Of a stretch of DNA of 64,000 bases, positions 52,040 to 60,023 are shown in pieces; position 1 is the first letter of the stretch, and every line of letters begins with the position of its first letter. The notes below the pieces were generated by a model. It did not search any database. It saw only the letters and a program-made list of their open reading frames with translations, and was not told the DNA's origin. The translations under genes were made by a program, and so were the position numbers. Source of the stretch: Pedobacter steynii (GTDB lineage: Bacteria; Bacteroidota; Bacteroidia; Sphingobacteriales; Sphingobacteriaceae); contig NZ_FNGY01000005.1 in NCBI RefSeq assembly GCF_900103665.1, positions 504,223 to 568,222 of the forward strand, written 5' to 3'.

Positions 52040-52570
52040 ATGAACATAGAATCTTTATTAACCGAAACTGCGGCGCTGACGATCGCCGGAGTGCTAACCG
52101 TTTCTGTTGGTTATTACCTGATTAAAGATGATATTCAGACCTTTTTACGGTTGAAATCTGCAGGGAAGCCCGAGGATGGAAAGGCGCAGTTGTTGCCATT
52201 AAGGTTACAGGCACATGAGCGGTTGATCGTATTCATTGAACGCATTAACCCATCGAATTTATTTCTCCGCCTGCACCATCAGGGCATTGCTGTTAAAGAT
52301 TTACAGTCTCTGGTCTTAAATGAAATCAGGGCAGAGTACCAGCACAACGTAACGCAGCAGCTTTATGTGAGCACGACCACCTGGAATGTGATCCGGAAGC
52401 TAAAGGATGATACTTTGGCGATGGTGACCAATGCGGCGAGAGACCTGCCGGAACATTCCACGGGAATAGACCTGAGTAAAAAAGTTTTGCAGCATATGGC
52501 TGGGATTGCAGATAATCCTTACGAATTAACCCTTGATCTAATTAAAAAGGATATTCATCAGTTATTTTAA
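52040..52570 (+). CDS. Unknown membrane-anchored protein upstream of the mutase
   Basis: 176 residues. One N-terminal membrane segment (ALTIAGVLTVSVGYYLI, about 12-28), then a cytoplasmic helical domain: LLPLRLQAHERLIVFIERINPSNL, LQSLVLNEIRAEYQHNVTQQ, LYVSTTTWNVIRKLKDDTLAMV. Similar proteins occur in many Bacteroidota, commonly ahead of methylmalonyl-CoA mutase genes; function unknown to me. It is 2 bp upstream of the mutase gene, so coupled. Confidence 0.8.
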   Translation: MNIESLLTETAALTIAGVLTVSVGYYLIKDDIQTFLRLKSAGKPEDGKAQLLPLRLQAHERLIVFIERINPSNLFLRLHHQGIAVKDLQSLVLNEIRAEYQHNVTQQLYVSTTTWNVIRKLKDDTLAMVTNAARDLPEHSTGIDLSKKVLQHMAGIADNPYELTLDLIKKDIHQLF

Positions 52571-52572
52571 TT

Positions 52573-54120
52573 ATGGAAGACAAAAAATTTACGACTACCT
52601 CTGGTATCGAAATCAAAGAAACATATACAAGTGCAAGGCCCGTTACAGAATTACCTGGTGAATTTCCTTATACCAGGGGGATTCAAAAGGACATGTACCG
52701 GGGGCGTTTATGGACAATGCGCCAATATGCAGGTTTTTCTACCGCAGAGGAATCTAATAAGCGCTATCATTATCTATTGAAACAGGGAACAATGGGCTTA
52801 TCGGTCGCATTTGATCTTCCAACACAAATCGGATACGACTCTGATCATGAAATGTCCGAAGGTGAAGTCGGGAAAGTTGGGGTAGCGATCGATTCCTTAA
52901 GAGACATCGAAATATTATTTGATGGAATAGAGCTTCAAAAAATCACCACTTCGATGACGATCAATGCGACTGCGTCCATCTTGTTGGCGATGTATATTGC
53001 ACTGGCCAGGAAGCAGGGGGCGGATATCAGACAGATTTCCGGCACTATCCAAAACGATATCCTGAAGGAATATGCGGCAAGGGGAACGTATATCTATCCC
53101 CCAAAGGCCTCGATGAGGATCATTACTGACATTTTTGAATATTGCAGCAAGGAGGTTCCCAAATGGAATACGATTTCCATCTCCGGATACCACATCCGGG
53201 AAGCGGGCTCTACGGCAGTGCAGGAGCTGGCATTTACGCTGGCAAATGGAAAAGCGTATTTAAATGCAGCTTTGGAAAAAGGATTGGACATCAATGTTTT
53301 TGCAAAACGCTTGTCGTTTTTCTTTAATTGTCATAACAATTTCTTTGAGGAGATTGCTAAATTCAGAGCGGCGAGAAGAATGTGGGCAAAAATTACTAAA
53401 GAATTAGGAGCCACTGATGAGAAGGCGCAGATGTTGCGTTTTCATACACAGACTGGTGGTTCTACACTTACTGCACAACAGCCCTTGAACAATGTAATCC
53501 GTGTGAGCAATCAGGCGATGGCTGCGGTACTTGGAGGAACACAGTCTTTGCATACCAATGGGTATGATGAAGCATTGTCCTTACCTACGGAAGCCGCTGC
53601 AAAAATAGCCTTGCGTACACAACAGGTGATCGCATTTGAAAGCGGGGTAACGGATACGGTTGATCCGCTTGCCGGATCTTATTTTGTGGAAAACCTGACG
53701 GACGAAATTGAAGCGGCCGCACAGTTGTATATCGATAAGATCGACGCCATGGGCGGTTCTGTAAATGCAATTGAAAACGGGTATATTCAGAATGAGATTG
53801 GCGATGCTGCTTACCAGTATCAGGTCGAGATAGAAGCGGGGACAAGGGTGATCGTTGGGGTGAATAAATTTACCCAGGAACAGGAAGGAATCAATGATGT
53901 TTTTACTATTGATGAATCCATCAGAACGATACAAACCGATAAGCTGAATAAGCTGAAATCTGAGCGGGATAATGTGGCTGTGGAAAAAGCTTTGAGCAAT
54001 TTAAAGATTGCAGCAACGGGGACTGAAAACCTGATGCCCTATATTCTGGTCGCCGTAGAGGCTTATGCCAGTCTTGGAGAGATTGCAGATGTGTTGCGTT
54101 GCGTTTTTGGTGAGTATTAA
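52573..54120 (+). CDS. Methylmalonyl-CoA mutase family catalytic chain without B12 domain
   Basis: 515 residues. The TIM-barrel substrate domain of acyl-CoA mutases: MYRGRLWTMRQYAGFSTAEES, LSVAFDLPTQIGYDSDHEM, QNDILKEYAARGTYIYPP, SISGYHIREAGSTAVQEL and RFHTQTGGSTLTAQQPLNN. The Tyr in DMYRGRLW and the Arg in ASMRIITDIFEY correspond to residues that distinguish methylmalonyl- from isobutyryl-CoA mutases, supporting a methylmalonyl substrate. The C-terminal cobalamin-binding domain is absent, as in the N-terminal/small chains of split or heterodimeric mutases; a second B12-binding subunit must be elsewhere. It is 2 bp after the unknown membrane protein gene. Confidence 0.9.
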   Translation: MEDKKFTTTSGIEIKETYTSARPVTELPGEFPYTRGIQKDMYRGRLWTMRQYAGFSTAEESNKRYHYLLKQGTMGLSVAFDLPTQIGYDSDHEMSEGEVGKVGVAIDSLRDIEILFDGIELQKITTSMTINATASILLAMYIALARKQGADIRQISGTIQNDILKEYAARGTYIYPPKASMRIITDIFEYCSKEVPKWNTISISGYHIREAGSTAVQELAFTLANGKAYLNAALEKGLDINVFAKRLSFFFNCHNNFFEEIAKFRAARRMWAKITKELGATDEKAQMLRFHTQTGGSTLTAQQPLNNVIRVSNQAMAAVLGGTQSLHTNGYDEALSLPTEAAAKIALRTQQVIAFESGVTDTVDPLAGSYFVENLTDEIEAAAQLYIDKIDAMGGSVNAIENGYIQNEIGDAAYQYQVEIEAGTRVIVGVNKFTQEQEGINDVFTIDESIRTIQTDKLNKLKSERDNVAVEKALSNLKIAATGTENLMPYILVAVEAYASLGEIADVLRCVFGEY

Positions 54121-54139
54121 AAAGAATGTTAAAAAATAG

Positions 54140-54148
54140 TTATCCACA
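54140..54148 (+). promoter_or_regulatory. DnaA box upstream of dnaA
   Basis: TTATCCACA is a perfect consensus DnaA box, 161 bp upstream of the dnaA start. It is the only perfect box I see here; it may serve autoregulation. The neighbourhood is AT-rich, but a replication origin is not shown. Confidence 0.6.
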
Positions 54149-54308
54149 CAATAAATTCAGGTTAACTATGGTATGCTGCTGATGTTTAAGTACTTGCCAA
54201 ATAAATTAAAATTAAGTTTTTTTTGTTGATAATTTTTTGAATATTCGATCTCTCGAAACAGCACGCATTTTGTGTTGTTCTCGTCGCAATCAACCAACAA
54301 ATTATATT

Positions 54309-55745
54309 ATGACAATGGAAAAAACTTGTACCGAAGTATGGAAAAACTGTCTCCAAATCATAAAGGATAATATACCGAATCAAAGTTTCAAAACCTGGTT
54401 CGAGCCAATATCCGCTCTCAAGTTGGATGGCAAAGTTTTAACGATACAGGTACCTAGTTTGTTTTTCTATGAATGGCTGGAAGAACACTATGTTGGTTTG
54501 TTGCGAAAGACGGTGAAAAAGCAGTTGGGGGATGAAGGAAGGTTGGAGTATAATATCGTGGTGGATAAATCCTCAAACAGTGGTTCTCCCTATACGACTA
54601 ATATACCCAGCAATGGGAATGGAGCAGCAGCCAAATTTCAGTCCATGCCCATTCCGGTGTCCATAAATAAAGACATTAAAAATCCCTTCATCATTCCCGG
54701 ATTAAAAAAACTCAACGTTGATCCTCAACTGAATTCTAATTATACTTTTGAAAATTATATTGAAGGGGATTGTAACCGTCTGGCGCGCTCTGCGGGCTAC
54801 GCTGTTGCTGCTAAACCTGGTGGGACATCCTTTAATCCACTGATGATTTACGGTGGCGTAGGCTTGGGTAAAACGCATCTTGCACAGGCGATTGGAAATG
54901 AGATCAAAAGAAACATGCCCGATAAACTGGTCATTTATGTTTCCTGCGAAAAGTTCTGCCAGCAATTTGTCGATTCCTTAAAAAATAATACCATTAATGA
55001 CTTTGTTAATTTTTATCAGGCAATGGATGTAATCATCATGGATGATGTTCATAATTTTGCGGGTAAAGAAAAGACCCAGGATATATTTTTCCATATTTTT
55101 AATCATTTACATCAATCTGGTAAGCAGGTGATTTTATCTTCCGACAAGGCGCCAAAGGACCTGGCCGGATTAGAAGAACGATTGTTGAGTCGTTTCAAAT
55201 GGGGCTTATCTGCAGACCTGCAGATTCCGGATTTGGAAACAAGGATTGCTATCCTTAGAAAGAAAATGTACGCAGATGGGATTGAACTGCCTAATGAGGT
55301 GGTTGAATATGTAGCCCATAATATTGATAATAATGTACGTGAACTGGAAGGTGCAATGGTTTCACTATTGGCTCAGTCCACCTTAAACAAGAAAGATATA
55401 GACCTGAACCTGGCGAAACAGATGTTGAAAAACTTCATCAAAAATACCTCTAAAGAGATTTCAATGGAATACATCCAGAAGCTGGTTTGTGAATACTTTG
55501 AAGTTCCTGTTGATATGGTGAAATCACCAACACGGAAACGGGAGATTGTTCAGGCCAGGCAGATCTCCATGTATCTTTCAAAAAGCCATACCAAATCATC
55601 CTTGAAAACGATTGGTGCCTTTTTTGGAGGAAGAGATCACTCTACGGTCATTTATGCCTGCCAGACCGTGGAAGATCTGATTGATACCGATAAAAAATTT
55701 AAAGGCTACGTTCACGACATTCAAAAGAAATTAAAAATGAACTAG
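54309..55745 (+). CDS. dnaA: Chromosomal replication initiator DnaA
   Basis: 478 residues from ATG 54309 (MTMEKTCTEVWKNCLQIIKD); a longer frame from 54237 would add an unlikely 24 residues. Domain I (KNCLQIIKDNIPNQSFKTWFEPI), a short linker (about 85-135), the AAA+ domain with Walker A GGVGLGKTHLAQAI and Walker B VIIMDDVHNF, sensor region LLSRFKWGLSADLQIPDLETR, and the C-terminal DNA-binding domain with KTIGAFFGGRDHSTVIYACQ, the DnaA signature. It opens the origin. A DnaA box lies upstream and a strong terminator downstream. Confidence 0.97.
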   Translation: MTMEKTCTEVWKNCLQIIKDNIPNQSFKTWFEPISALKLDGKVLTIQVPSLFFYEWLEEHYVGLLRKTVKKQLGDEGRLEYNIVVDKSSNSGSPYTTNIPSNGNGAAAKFQSMPIPVSINKDIKNPFIIPGLKKLNVDPQLNSNYTFENYIEGDCNRLARSAGYAVAAKPGGTSFNPLMIYGGVGLGKTHLAQAIGNEIKRNMPDKLVIYVSCEKFCQQFVDSLKNNTINDFVNFYQAMDVIIMDDVHNFAGKEKTQDIFFHIFNHLHQSGKQVILSSDKAPKDLAGLEERLLSRFKWGLSADLQIPDLETRIAILRKKMYADGIELPNEVVEYVAHNIDNNVRELEGAMVSLLAQSTLNKKDIDLNLAKQMLKNFIKNTSKEISMEYIQKLVCEYFEVPVDMVKSPTRKREIVQARQISMYLSKSHTKSSLKTIGAFFGGRDHSTVIYACQTVEDLIDTDKKFKGYVHDIQKKLKMN

Positions 55746-55768
55746 GGATCCCTGGATCATCAAACAAA

Positions 55769-55799
55769 AAGACCTGGTAAACTTTATTTACCAGGTCTT
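55769..55799. terminator. Bidirectional terminator between dnaA and NUDIX gene
   Basis: Perfect 13-bp stem (55769-55781 with 55787-55799), 5-nt loop; flanked by A-rich sequence on the left and T-rich on the right, so it can act on both convergent genes. Confidence 0.9.
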
Positions 55800-55817
55800 C
55801 TTATTTTAGACATAAAT

Positions 55818-56369
55818 TTATTGAATGGCTTCCAGCTTTAATAATCCGTAGAATAACGCAGAAGCATGTAAAGACTGGTCAATTTTATTCTCCAGAAGGA
55901 GTTGTTTAACTTCTGCTATGCTATATTTTTCTACATTCAGAATCTCATGTTCATCCAAATGCTGTTCCTGAGTTTTAACACCTCCGGTTAACAGGTAAGT
56001 ATAGGTGACATTATTAGCCGTTGCAGGATTGGGATAGAGGGTGGCAATAAGGGCTATCGTTTGAAAGGAATAGCCTGTTTCTTCTAATAGTTCTCTTCTG
56101 ACCGCATCTTCAGGTTTTTCATCACCATCGATTACTCCACCTGGGATTTCAAGAGAAATGATATCTCCTGCATGTCGGTATTGACGAACCATAATGATTT
56201 CATTATCTGCGGTCAGTGCGACTGCATTTACCCAATTGGGATATTCCAGAACAAAATAATCATCTTTTACAATTCCATTTTGAAGGTCACAGGTGTCTAC
56301 ACGTAAGGTGGCCCATTGTTCTTTCACCAGGTATCTTGAGGAAAGTTTTTGCCATTTTAATATTTCCAT
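55818..56369 (-). CDS. NUDIX hydrolase (ADP-ribose pyrophosphatase-like)
   Basis: 183 residues. The Nudix box is complete: GGVIDGDEKPEDAVRRELLE followed by ETGY (about residues 75-98), fitting GX5EX7REUXEEXGU. Upstream VNAVALTADNEIIMVRQYRHA is the strand pattern of ADP-ribose pyrophosphatases. It probably hydrolyses ADP-ribose or a related nucleoside diphosphate sugar. It starts directly after the stop of the unknown gene at 56371. Confidence 0.9.
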   Translation of the reverse strand: MEILKWQKLSSRYLVKEQWATLRVDTCDLQNGIVKDDYFVLEYPNWVNAVALTADNEIIMVRQYRHAGDIISLEIPGGVIDGDEKPEDAVRRELLEETGYSFQTIALIATLYPNPATANNVTYTYLLTGGVKTQEQHLDEHEILNVEKYSIAEVKQLLLENKIDQSLHASALFYGLLKLEAIQ

Positions 56370-56370
56370 G

Positions 56371-56769
56371 TTAGGAGTTAAGGTATTGCTGAACCTTTTT
56401 CTGCCGGTCCAGGTTGGTCATGCTCACGATGCGATGTTTTACTTCGAGCGTTTGATAAATCAGGTTGAGTTTTTCTGCCAGGGCTTCGTTTTTATCCGAA
56501 GGCTGAGAAGGATCAAATTCCGGATAGAGGAACTGACTCAGCATTTCCAGCTTTTCTGCCGGAAATGCGAAATCAGTAAGCAATGCTTCAAAATCATCAT
56601 TCTGTTTTAAAAATAGCTGATCCTCTGTGATCCCAAAATCTTTTAATAAAGATTCACGGAATAAGTCTTCTGCTGCTTCCAGTTTTCCTTCCAGCTTTAG
56701 TCCCATAATACGGGCCAGTACCTGAGCTAGTTTTTGAATTTCTGCTGTTATTAGGTCTTTTCTATACAT
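56371..56769 (-). CDS. Unknown small helical protein
   Basis: 132 residues, not recognised. No signal peptide. It looks wholly helical: ITAEIQKLAQVLARIMGLKLE, KLEAAEDLFRESLLKDFGI, KLEMLSQFLYPEFDPSQPSD and KNEALAEKLNLIYQTLEVKH, with TPR-like spacing. It lies between a TPM protein gene (5 bp upstream) and the NUDIX gene (1 bp downstream) in one run of minus-strand genes, so it is probably co-transcribed with lemA and the TPM genes. Confidence 0.78.
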   Translation of the reverse strand: MYRKDLITAEIQKLAQVLARIMGLKLEGKLEAAEDLFRESLLKDFGITEDQLFLKQNDDFEALLTDFAFPAEKLEMLSQFLYPEFDPSQPSDKNEALAEKLNLIYQTLEVKHRIVSMTNLDRQKKVQQYLNS

Positions 56770-56774
56770 ATGAT

Positions 56775-57551
56775 TTACCAGCTACCGCTACTGCCACCAC
56801 CACCAAAACTACCACCGCCGAAGCCACCAAAGCCTCCGCCGCCACTGCTGCTCCCACCACCCCAGCTTCCGCCACCGCCGGAGCTTCGTCCTCCGCCAAG
56901 TAGCATACTCCAGAAAAGTGCATCTGCAACACCGCGGCCGCCGATCACCTGGCCGCCTCCGCCACCACCACCACCTCTTTTAAGGACAATGATGACGACA
57001 ACTACAATGATGATAATGATGAGTATTCCTGAAGCTCCGCCTCCGGAAGTACCCTTCTTGGGTTTATCATTCTTATATTCTCCTTTTGTATAGCGAATGA
57101 TGGCATCGGTACCTGCTTCAAGTCCTGCGTAATAGTCGCCGGTTTTGAAATGAGGCTTAATGTCATTGTCTATGATTCTTCTTGCGTATAAATCAGGAAG
57201 CACACCTTCAACACCATATCCGGTTTGAATAGAGATCTTTCTGTCTCCTAAAGCGACAACAATCAATACACCATTGTTCTTGCCCTTGCTTCCAACGCCC
57301 CATTTTCTACCCAGCTCAAGTGCATATTCACCAATATCGTAATCGCCAACTGATTTCAATATAGCGATGGCGATCTGTGTAGAACTGGAGTCGTCAAAGG
57401 CAACCAGTTTTTGCTCTAATTGCTGCATTTGACCAGCACTTAGCGTTCCGGTATAATCATTAACGAGTTTGTTGGGTTTCTCAGGGAACTCCTGTGCAAA
57501 TCCAATGGTAGAAATTAAGGTAAAGAGTAAAGCGATGATGGATTGTCTCAT
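56775..57551 (-). CDS. TPM-domain protein with Gly/Ser-rich tail (YgcG family)
   Basis: 258 residues with signal peptide MRQSIIALLFTLISTIGFAQ. A TPM domain (about 25-150: KLVNDYTGTLSAGQMQQLEQ, SSTQIAIAILKSVGDYDIGEY, GVLIVVALGDRKISIQTGYG, ARRIIDNDIKPHFKTGDYYAG), a charged linker, a membrane segment (GILIIIIIVVVVIIVLK) and a tail nearly all Gly and Ser with a few aromatics (about 195-258). TPM proteins are linked to membrane protein quality control or photosystem repair in plants; the bacterial role is unclear. Its start overlaps the upstream TPM gene by 4 bp. The low-complexity tail produces a proline-rich false frame on the other strand. Confidence 0.9.
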   Translation of the reverse strand: MRQSIIALLFTLISTIGFAQEFPEKPNKLVNDYTGTLSAGQMQQLEQKLVAFDDSSSTQIAIAILKSVGDYDIGEYALELGRKWGVGSKGKNNGVLIVVALGDRKISIQTGYGVEGVLPDLYARRIIDNDIKPHFKTGDYYAGLEAGTDAIIRYTKGEYKNDKPKKGTSGGGASGILIIIIIVVVVIIVLKRGGGGGGGGQVIGGRGVADALFWSMLLGGGRSSGGGGSWGGGSSSGGGGFGGFGGGSFGGGGSSGSW

Positions 57552-57997
57552 GGCTTTGCCGCTTTATATTGGTCCATAAAAATGATCTCATTAGGTAGTT
57601 CATTGATGTCTCCGCCTTGAAAGGGGAAGAATGAAGCTAGTTTTTCACCAGCCAGGACGATGCCTGCAATGATTCCCTGAACCAGATTTCCACCCGAAAA
57701 ATGTGCTTTCATGGCCACTTTTGTCGTTTCCCAGAAATCAGCAGGAACTACTTTATTGATGCCACTATCTCCAATGATGGCGAATTTATGGTCCATATAG
57801 GCAAGGTAGATCAGTACTCCGTTATGTTTTGCCGTCTTTTCCATTCCGAGTTTTGAGAAATAGGAGGTCGCTTTTTCAAATGCGTCGCCTTCGCAGTATT
57901 TGTCTACTGCAATTCTAATTTCGCCGGAAGTTGCTTTTTCAGCTTCTGAAATTGCGTTGGCGATTAATTCTTGTTCTTGTTCTGTGAATATTCCCAT
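57548..57997 (-). CDS. TPM-domain protein (short form)
   Basis: 149 residues, no signal peptide. TPM core: FTEQEQELIANAISEAEKATSGEIRIAVDKYC, GVLIYLAYMDHKFAIIGDSGINKV, HFSGGNLVQGIIAGIVLAGEKL. It is 80 bp downstream of lemA and overlaps the next TPM gene by 4 bp; the lemA-TPM-TPM order is a common Bacteroidota set whose products probably act together at the membrane. Confidence 0.9.
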   Translation of the reverse strand: MGIFTEQEQELIANAISEAEKATSGEIRIAVDKYCEGDAFEKATSYFSKLGMEKTAKHNGVLIYLAYMDHKFAIIGDSGINKVVPADFWETTKVAMKAHFSGGNLVQGIIAGIVLAGEKLASFFPFQGGDINELPNEIIFMDQYKAAKP

Positions 57998-58077
57998 GAT
58001 AGGATTACTTGATAAAGATAAGGGTAATACATGTTGTTATTTAAACACGCATTACCCTTAAATGTTGTTATGGTCTA

Positions 58078-58659
58078 CTAGAATTCTACTTTTGGAGCCT
58101 TTTCTGAGCCAGCTTCAGCTTTGAAACCTGCTTTTTGACTAAAGCCAAACAAACCGGCAGTAATATTATTCGGGAAAGACCTCACTTTAGTATTATATAC
58201 CTGTACTGATTCGTTGAAATCTTTACGAGCTACTCCAATTCTGTTTTCTGTTCCGGCAAGTTCCGCAGAAACATCTCTGAATTGCTCTGTAGCCTTTAAT
58301 TCAGGATAATTTTCAGTTACCATTAGTAAACGTCCCAATGCCTGACTTATCTGTCCTTGTGCAGCCTGGTATTTTTCGATATTCTCAGGAGTCAGTTTAT
58401 CAGGGTCAATGGTTACCTGTGTTGCTTTAGCGCGTGCTTCTGTAACCTGAGTTAAAGTAGACTGCTCAAATTTCGCAGCACCTTTTACCGTATTTACCAG
58501 ATTGGGGATTAAATCTGCACGTCTTTGATATTGAGTTTCCACTTGATTCCATTTTGCTTTAACATCTTCATCTAATTTCACTAAACCGTTGTATCCACAT
58601 CCGCTGATGGCTACAAATACAACTAAGATGGCAACTATTGCTAATACTGTTTTTTTCAT
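58078..58659 (-). CDS. lemA: LemA family protein
   Basis: 193 residues. N-terminal hydrophobic anchor (VLAIVAILVVFVAISGC, which also looks like a lipobox) then the LemA helical domain: YNGLVKLDEDVKAKWNQVETQYQRRADLIPNL, FEQSTLTQVTEARAKATQV, LMVTENYPELKATEQF and NESVQVYNTKVRSFPNNITAGLFGF. These are strongly conserved family blocks. Function in bacteria is unclear. It is the first gene of the lemA-TPM-TPM run. Confidence 0.93.
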   Translation of the reverse strand: MKKTVLAIVAILVVFVAISGCGYNGLVKLDEDVKAKWNQVETQYQRRADLIPNLVNTVKGAAKFEQSTLTQVTEARAKATQVTIDPDKLTPENIEKYQAAQGQISQALGRLLMVTENYPELKATEQFRDVSAELAGTENRIGVARKDFNESVQVYNTKVRSFPNNITAGLFGFSQKAGFKAEAGSEKAPKVEF

Positions 58660-58893
58660 AATTTCTGTTTTTAATTGAACTGAAGTTGGCTTGCTGCTTA
58701 TCTCAGTTTTTAAGTTCTGTTTTTCTAAGTGTTAATTTACACATTAGAACTCAATTTCCGTTCCTTTGTTACGAATACCGATAAAAACATGACAGGTTTT
58801 TACGAAAAGGCACAAAAAAACTGCTTTTTTGTGATAAACAGCCCTTTTGTCAGTTGCCGAAAGCGCCTGATGAGCAGTCGGTGCTCACACAAA

Positions 58894-58924
58894 AAAAGGA
58901 TCCAGACCACGTCTGAATCCTTTT
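58894..58924 (-). terminator. Terminator of the expansin-like gene
   Basis: 14-bp stem with one mismatch (58911-58924 with 58894-58907), 3-nt loop, followed on the minus strand by a T run. Confidence 0.82.
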
Positions 58925-58943
58925 AAGCATGCTTCGTTTGGTG

Positions 58944-59510
58944 CTAGTTACAATCGAGGCATCTCCATTCTACGATACCATCGCCGGAGCCGAAGCGCCA
59001 CATGGTATATTTTTCAATATCAATAAGGAAATTAAGCCCATTCTGTCTGGCGTTGACCGTACAGCAATTGTCTTCACAATCATCATCAGAACACCTGTCG
59101 TAGACTTTAGCATCAATTGTCTTGTTTCCTTGTCTTATTCTAAGTGTTTTTAACTTGTATTTCGCTGCATCTTTAGAGTGGATGGAGATGATGTTGTTGG
59201 CTTTTACCCAGCTTTCTGGTTTAACCCCCGATACAAAGGCAAATTGTCCGGCCCAAAGGCAACCATTGTACTCTATACATTCCGGACTGCCTGGATCAGG
59301 GTAGGATTCGTAATTCGTTAGATTAGCTTTGTTCCATACTTCCGCTGTGGCAGACACATTTGAGTTCGCCGCTTTCTTTGCGGCTGCTTCCGGTGTTTCA
59401 GGACCCGCAGGATCTGAGTTTTGTTTACATGATGTTGCCAGAAGCATTGCTGTCATGACGATGAAAAGCATCTTTGCTTTTACATAGATTTGGTTTTTGT
59501 AAGTTTTCAT
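58944..59510 (-). CDS. Expansin/RlpA-like double-psi-barrel lipoprotein
   Basis: 188 residues. Lipoprotein signal ends FIVMTAMLLATSC (Cys about 28), then an Ala-rich linker. The mature domain resembles a double-psi beta-barrel: NLTNYESYPDPGSPECIEYNG, GQFAFVSGV, NIISIHSKDA, TIDAKVYDRCSDDDCEDNCC and NFLIDIEKYTMWRFGSGDGIVEW, where VYDRC, the I-D-I-E segment and the GIVEW end match the expansin pattern (D-x-C, ID-L-S, G-v-V-x-W). Seven cysteines suggest disulfides. No glucan-binding second domain. Fold assignment is by eye and moderate; it might act on cell wall or plant polysaccharides or be an effector. Confidence 0.65.
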   Translation of the reverse strand: MKTYKNQIYVKAKMLFIVMTAMLLATSCKQNSDPAGPETPEAAAKKAANSNVSATAEVWNKANLTNYESYPDPGSPECIEYNGCLWAGQFAFVSGVKPESWVKANNIISIHSKDAAKYKLKTLRIRQGNKTIDAKVYDRCSDDDCEDNCCTVNARQNGLNFLIDIEKYTMWRFGSGDGIVEWRCLDCN

Positions 59511-59983
59511 AAATTTTGTTTTGGGATGATTAATTCTATGTTTATTATTTATTTAGCACTTTTAATAAACATATTTAAATATACCAATAATTCAGTTTCA
59601 TGAATCCTGCTTACCTCCCTAAGGTTTGGCTAAGTTATTTTAAATCAGCTTGGTTATCTCTCCGTAAAATGAATTTTTTTCGATAAAAAGGATGTCGGAT
59701 TTAGAGGGCTTACTTTGGAGGATAAACCATGGAAATGACTTGTAAAAATGGTGTTACATAGCGGGATGGCCGATTTTTAAAATCAACTCCTGCCTCGATG
59801 ATTTGAAGTATAGCTAAAATTTTTCTCCTCTAAATTTGTTTTTCTTGAATTTCAGGCAGTCTGTTTATAGGATAATATGAGAGGTATTTATGCCAATATG
59901 GTAGAGAACTTTGTGATCCCCGATCGCATTTAGCCTTCTATTTTTCAGGGGCATGGGCTTTTAGAATCCTTGGGAGATTTCTG
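59511..59983. other. Intergenic stretch, no supported gene
   Basis: About 470 bp of AT-rich DNA between divergent genes. It carries the upstream region of the expansin-like gene and ends at the promoter of the 60024 gene. One 28-codon frame at 59600-59686 was seen but has no promoter or ribosome-site support. Confidence 0.6.
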
Positions 59984-59991
59984 TACCTTTG
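59984..59991 (+). promoter_or_regulatory. -7 element of the FAD oxidoreductase gene
   Basis: TACCTTTG (TAnnTTTG) with TTTA at about 20 bp spacing upstream; 32 bp before ATG 60024. It excludes the longer frame starting at 59970. Confidence 0.55.
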
Positions 59992-60023
59992 CTGCGGTTC
60001 AGGATAAATACCTGACATATTTT

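Noticed and set aside
54237..54308. Longer N-terminus for DnaA
   Set aside because: The extra 24 residues do not resemble DnaA domain I, which starts normally at 54309.
56770..57093. Plus-strand proline-rich open frame
   Set aside because: It is the antisense shadow of the Gly/Ser-rich tail of the TPM protein; codon pattern and low complexity explain it.
59600..59686. 28-codon frame MNPAYLPKVWLSYFK... between divergent genes
   Set aside because: No promoter, ribosome site or conservation evidence; short frames like this occur by chance.
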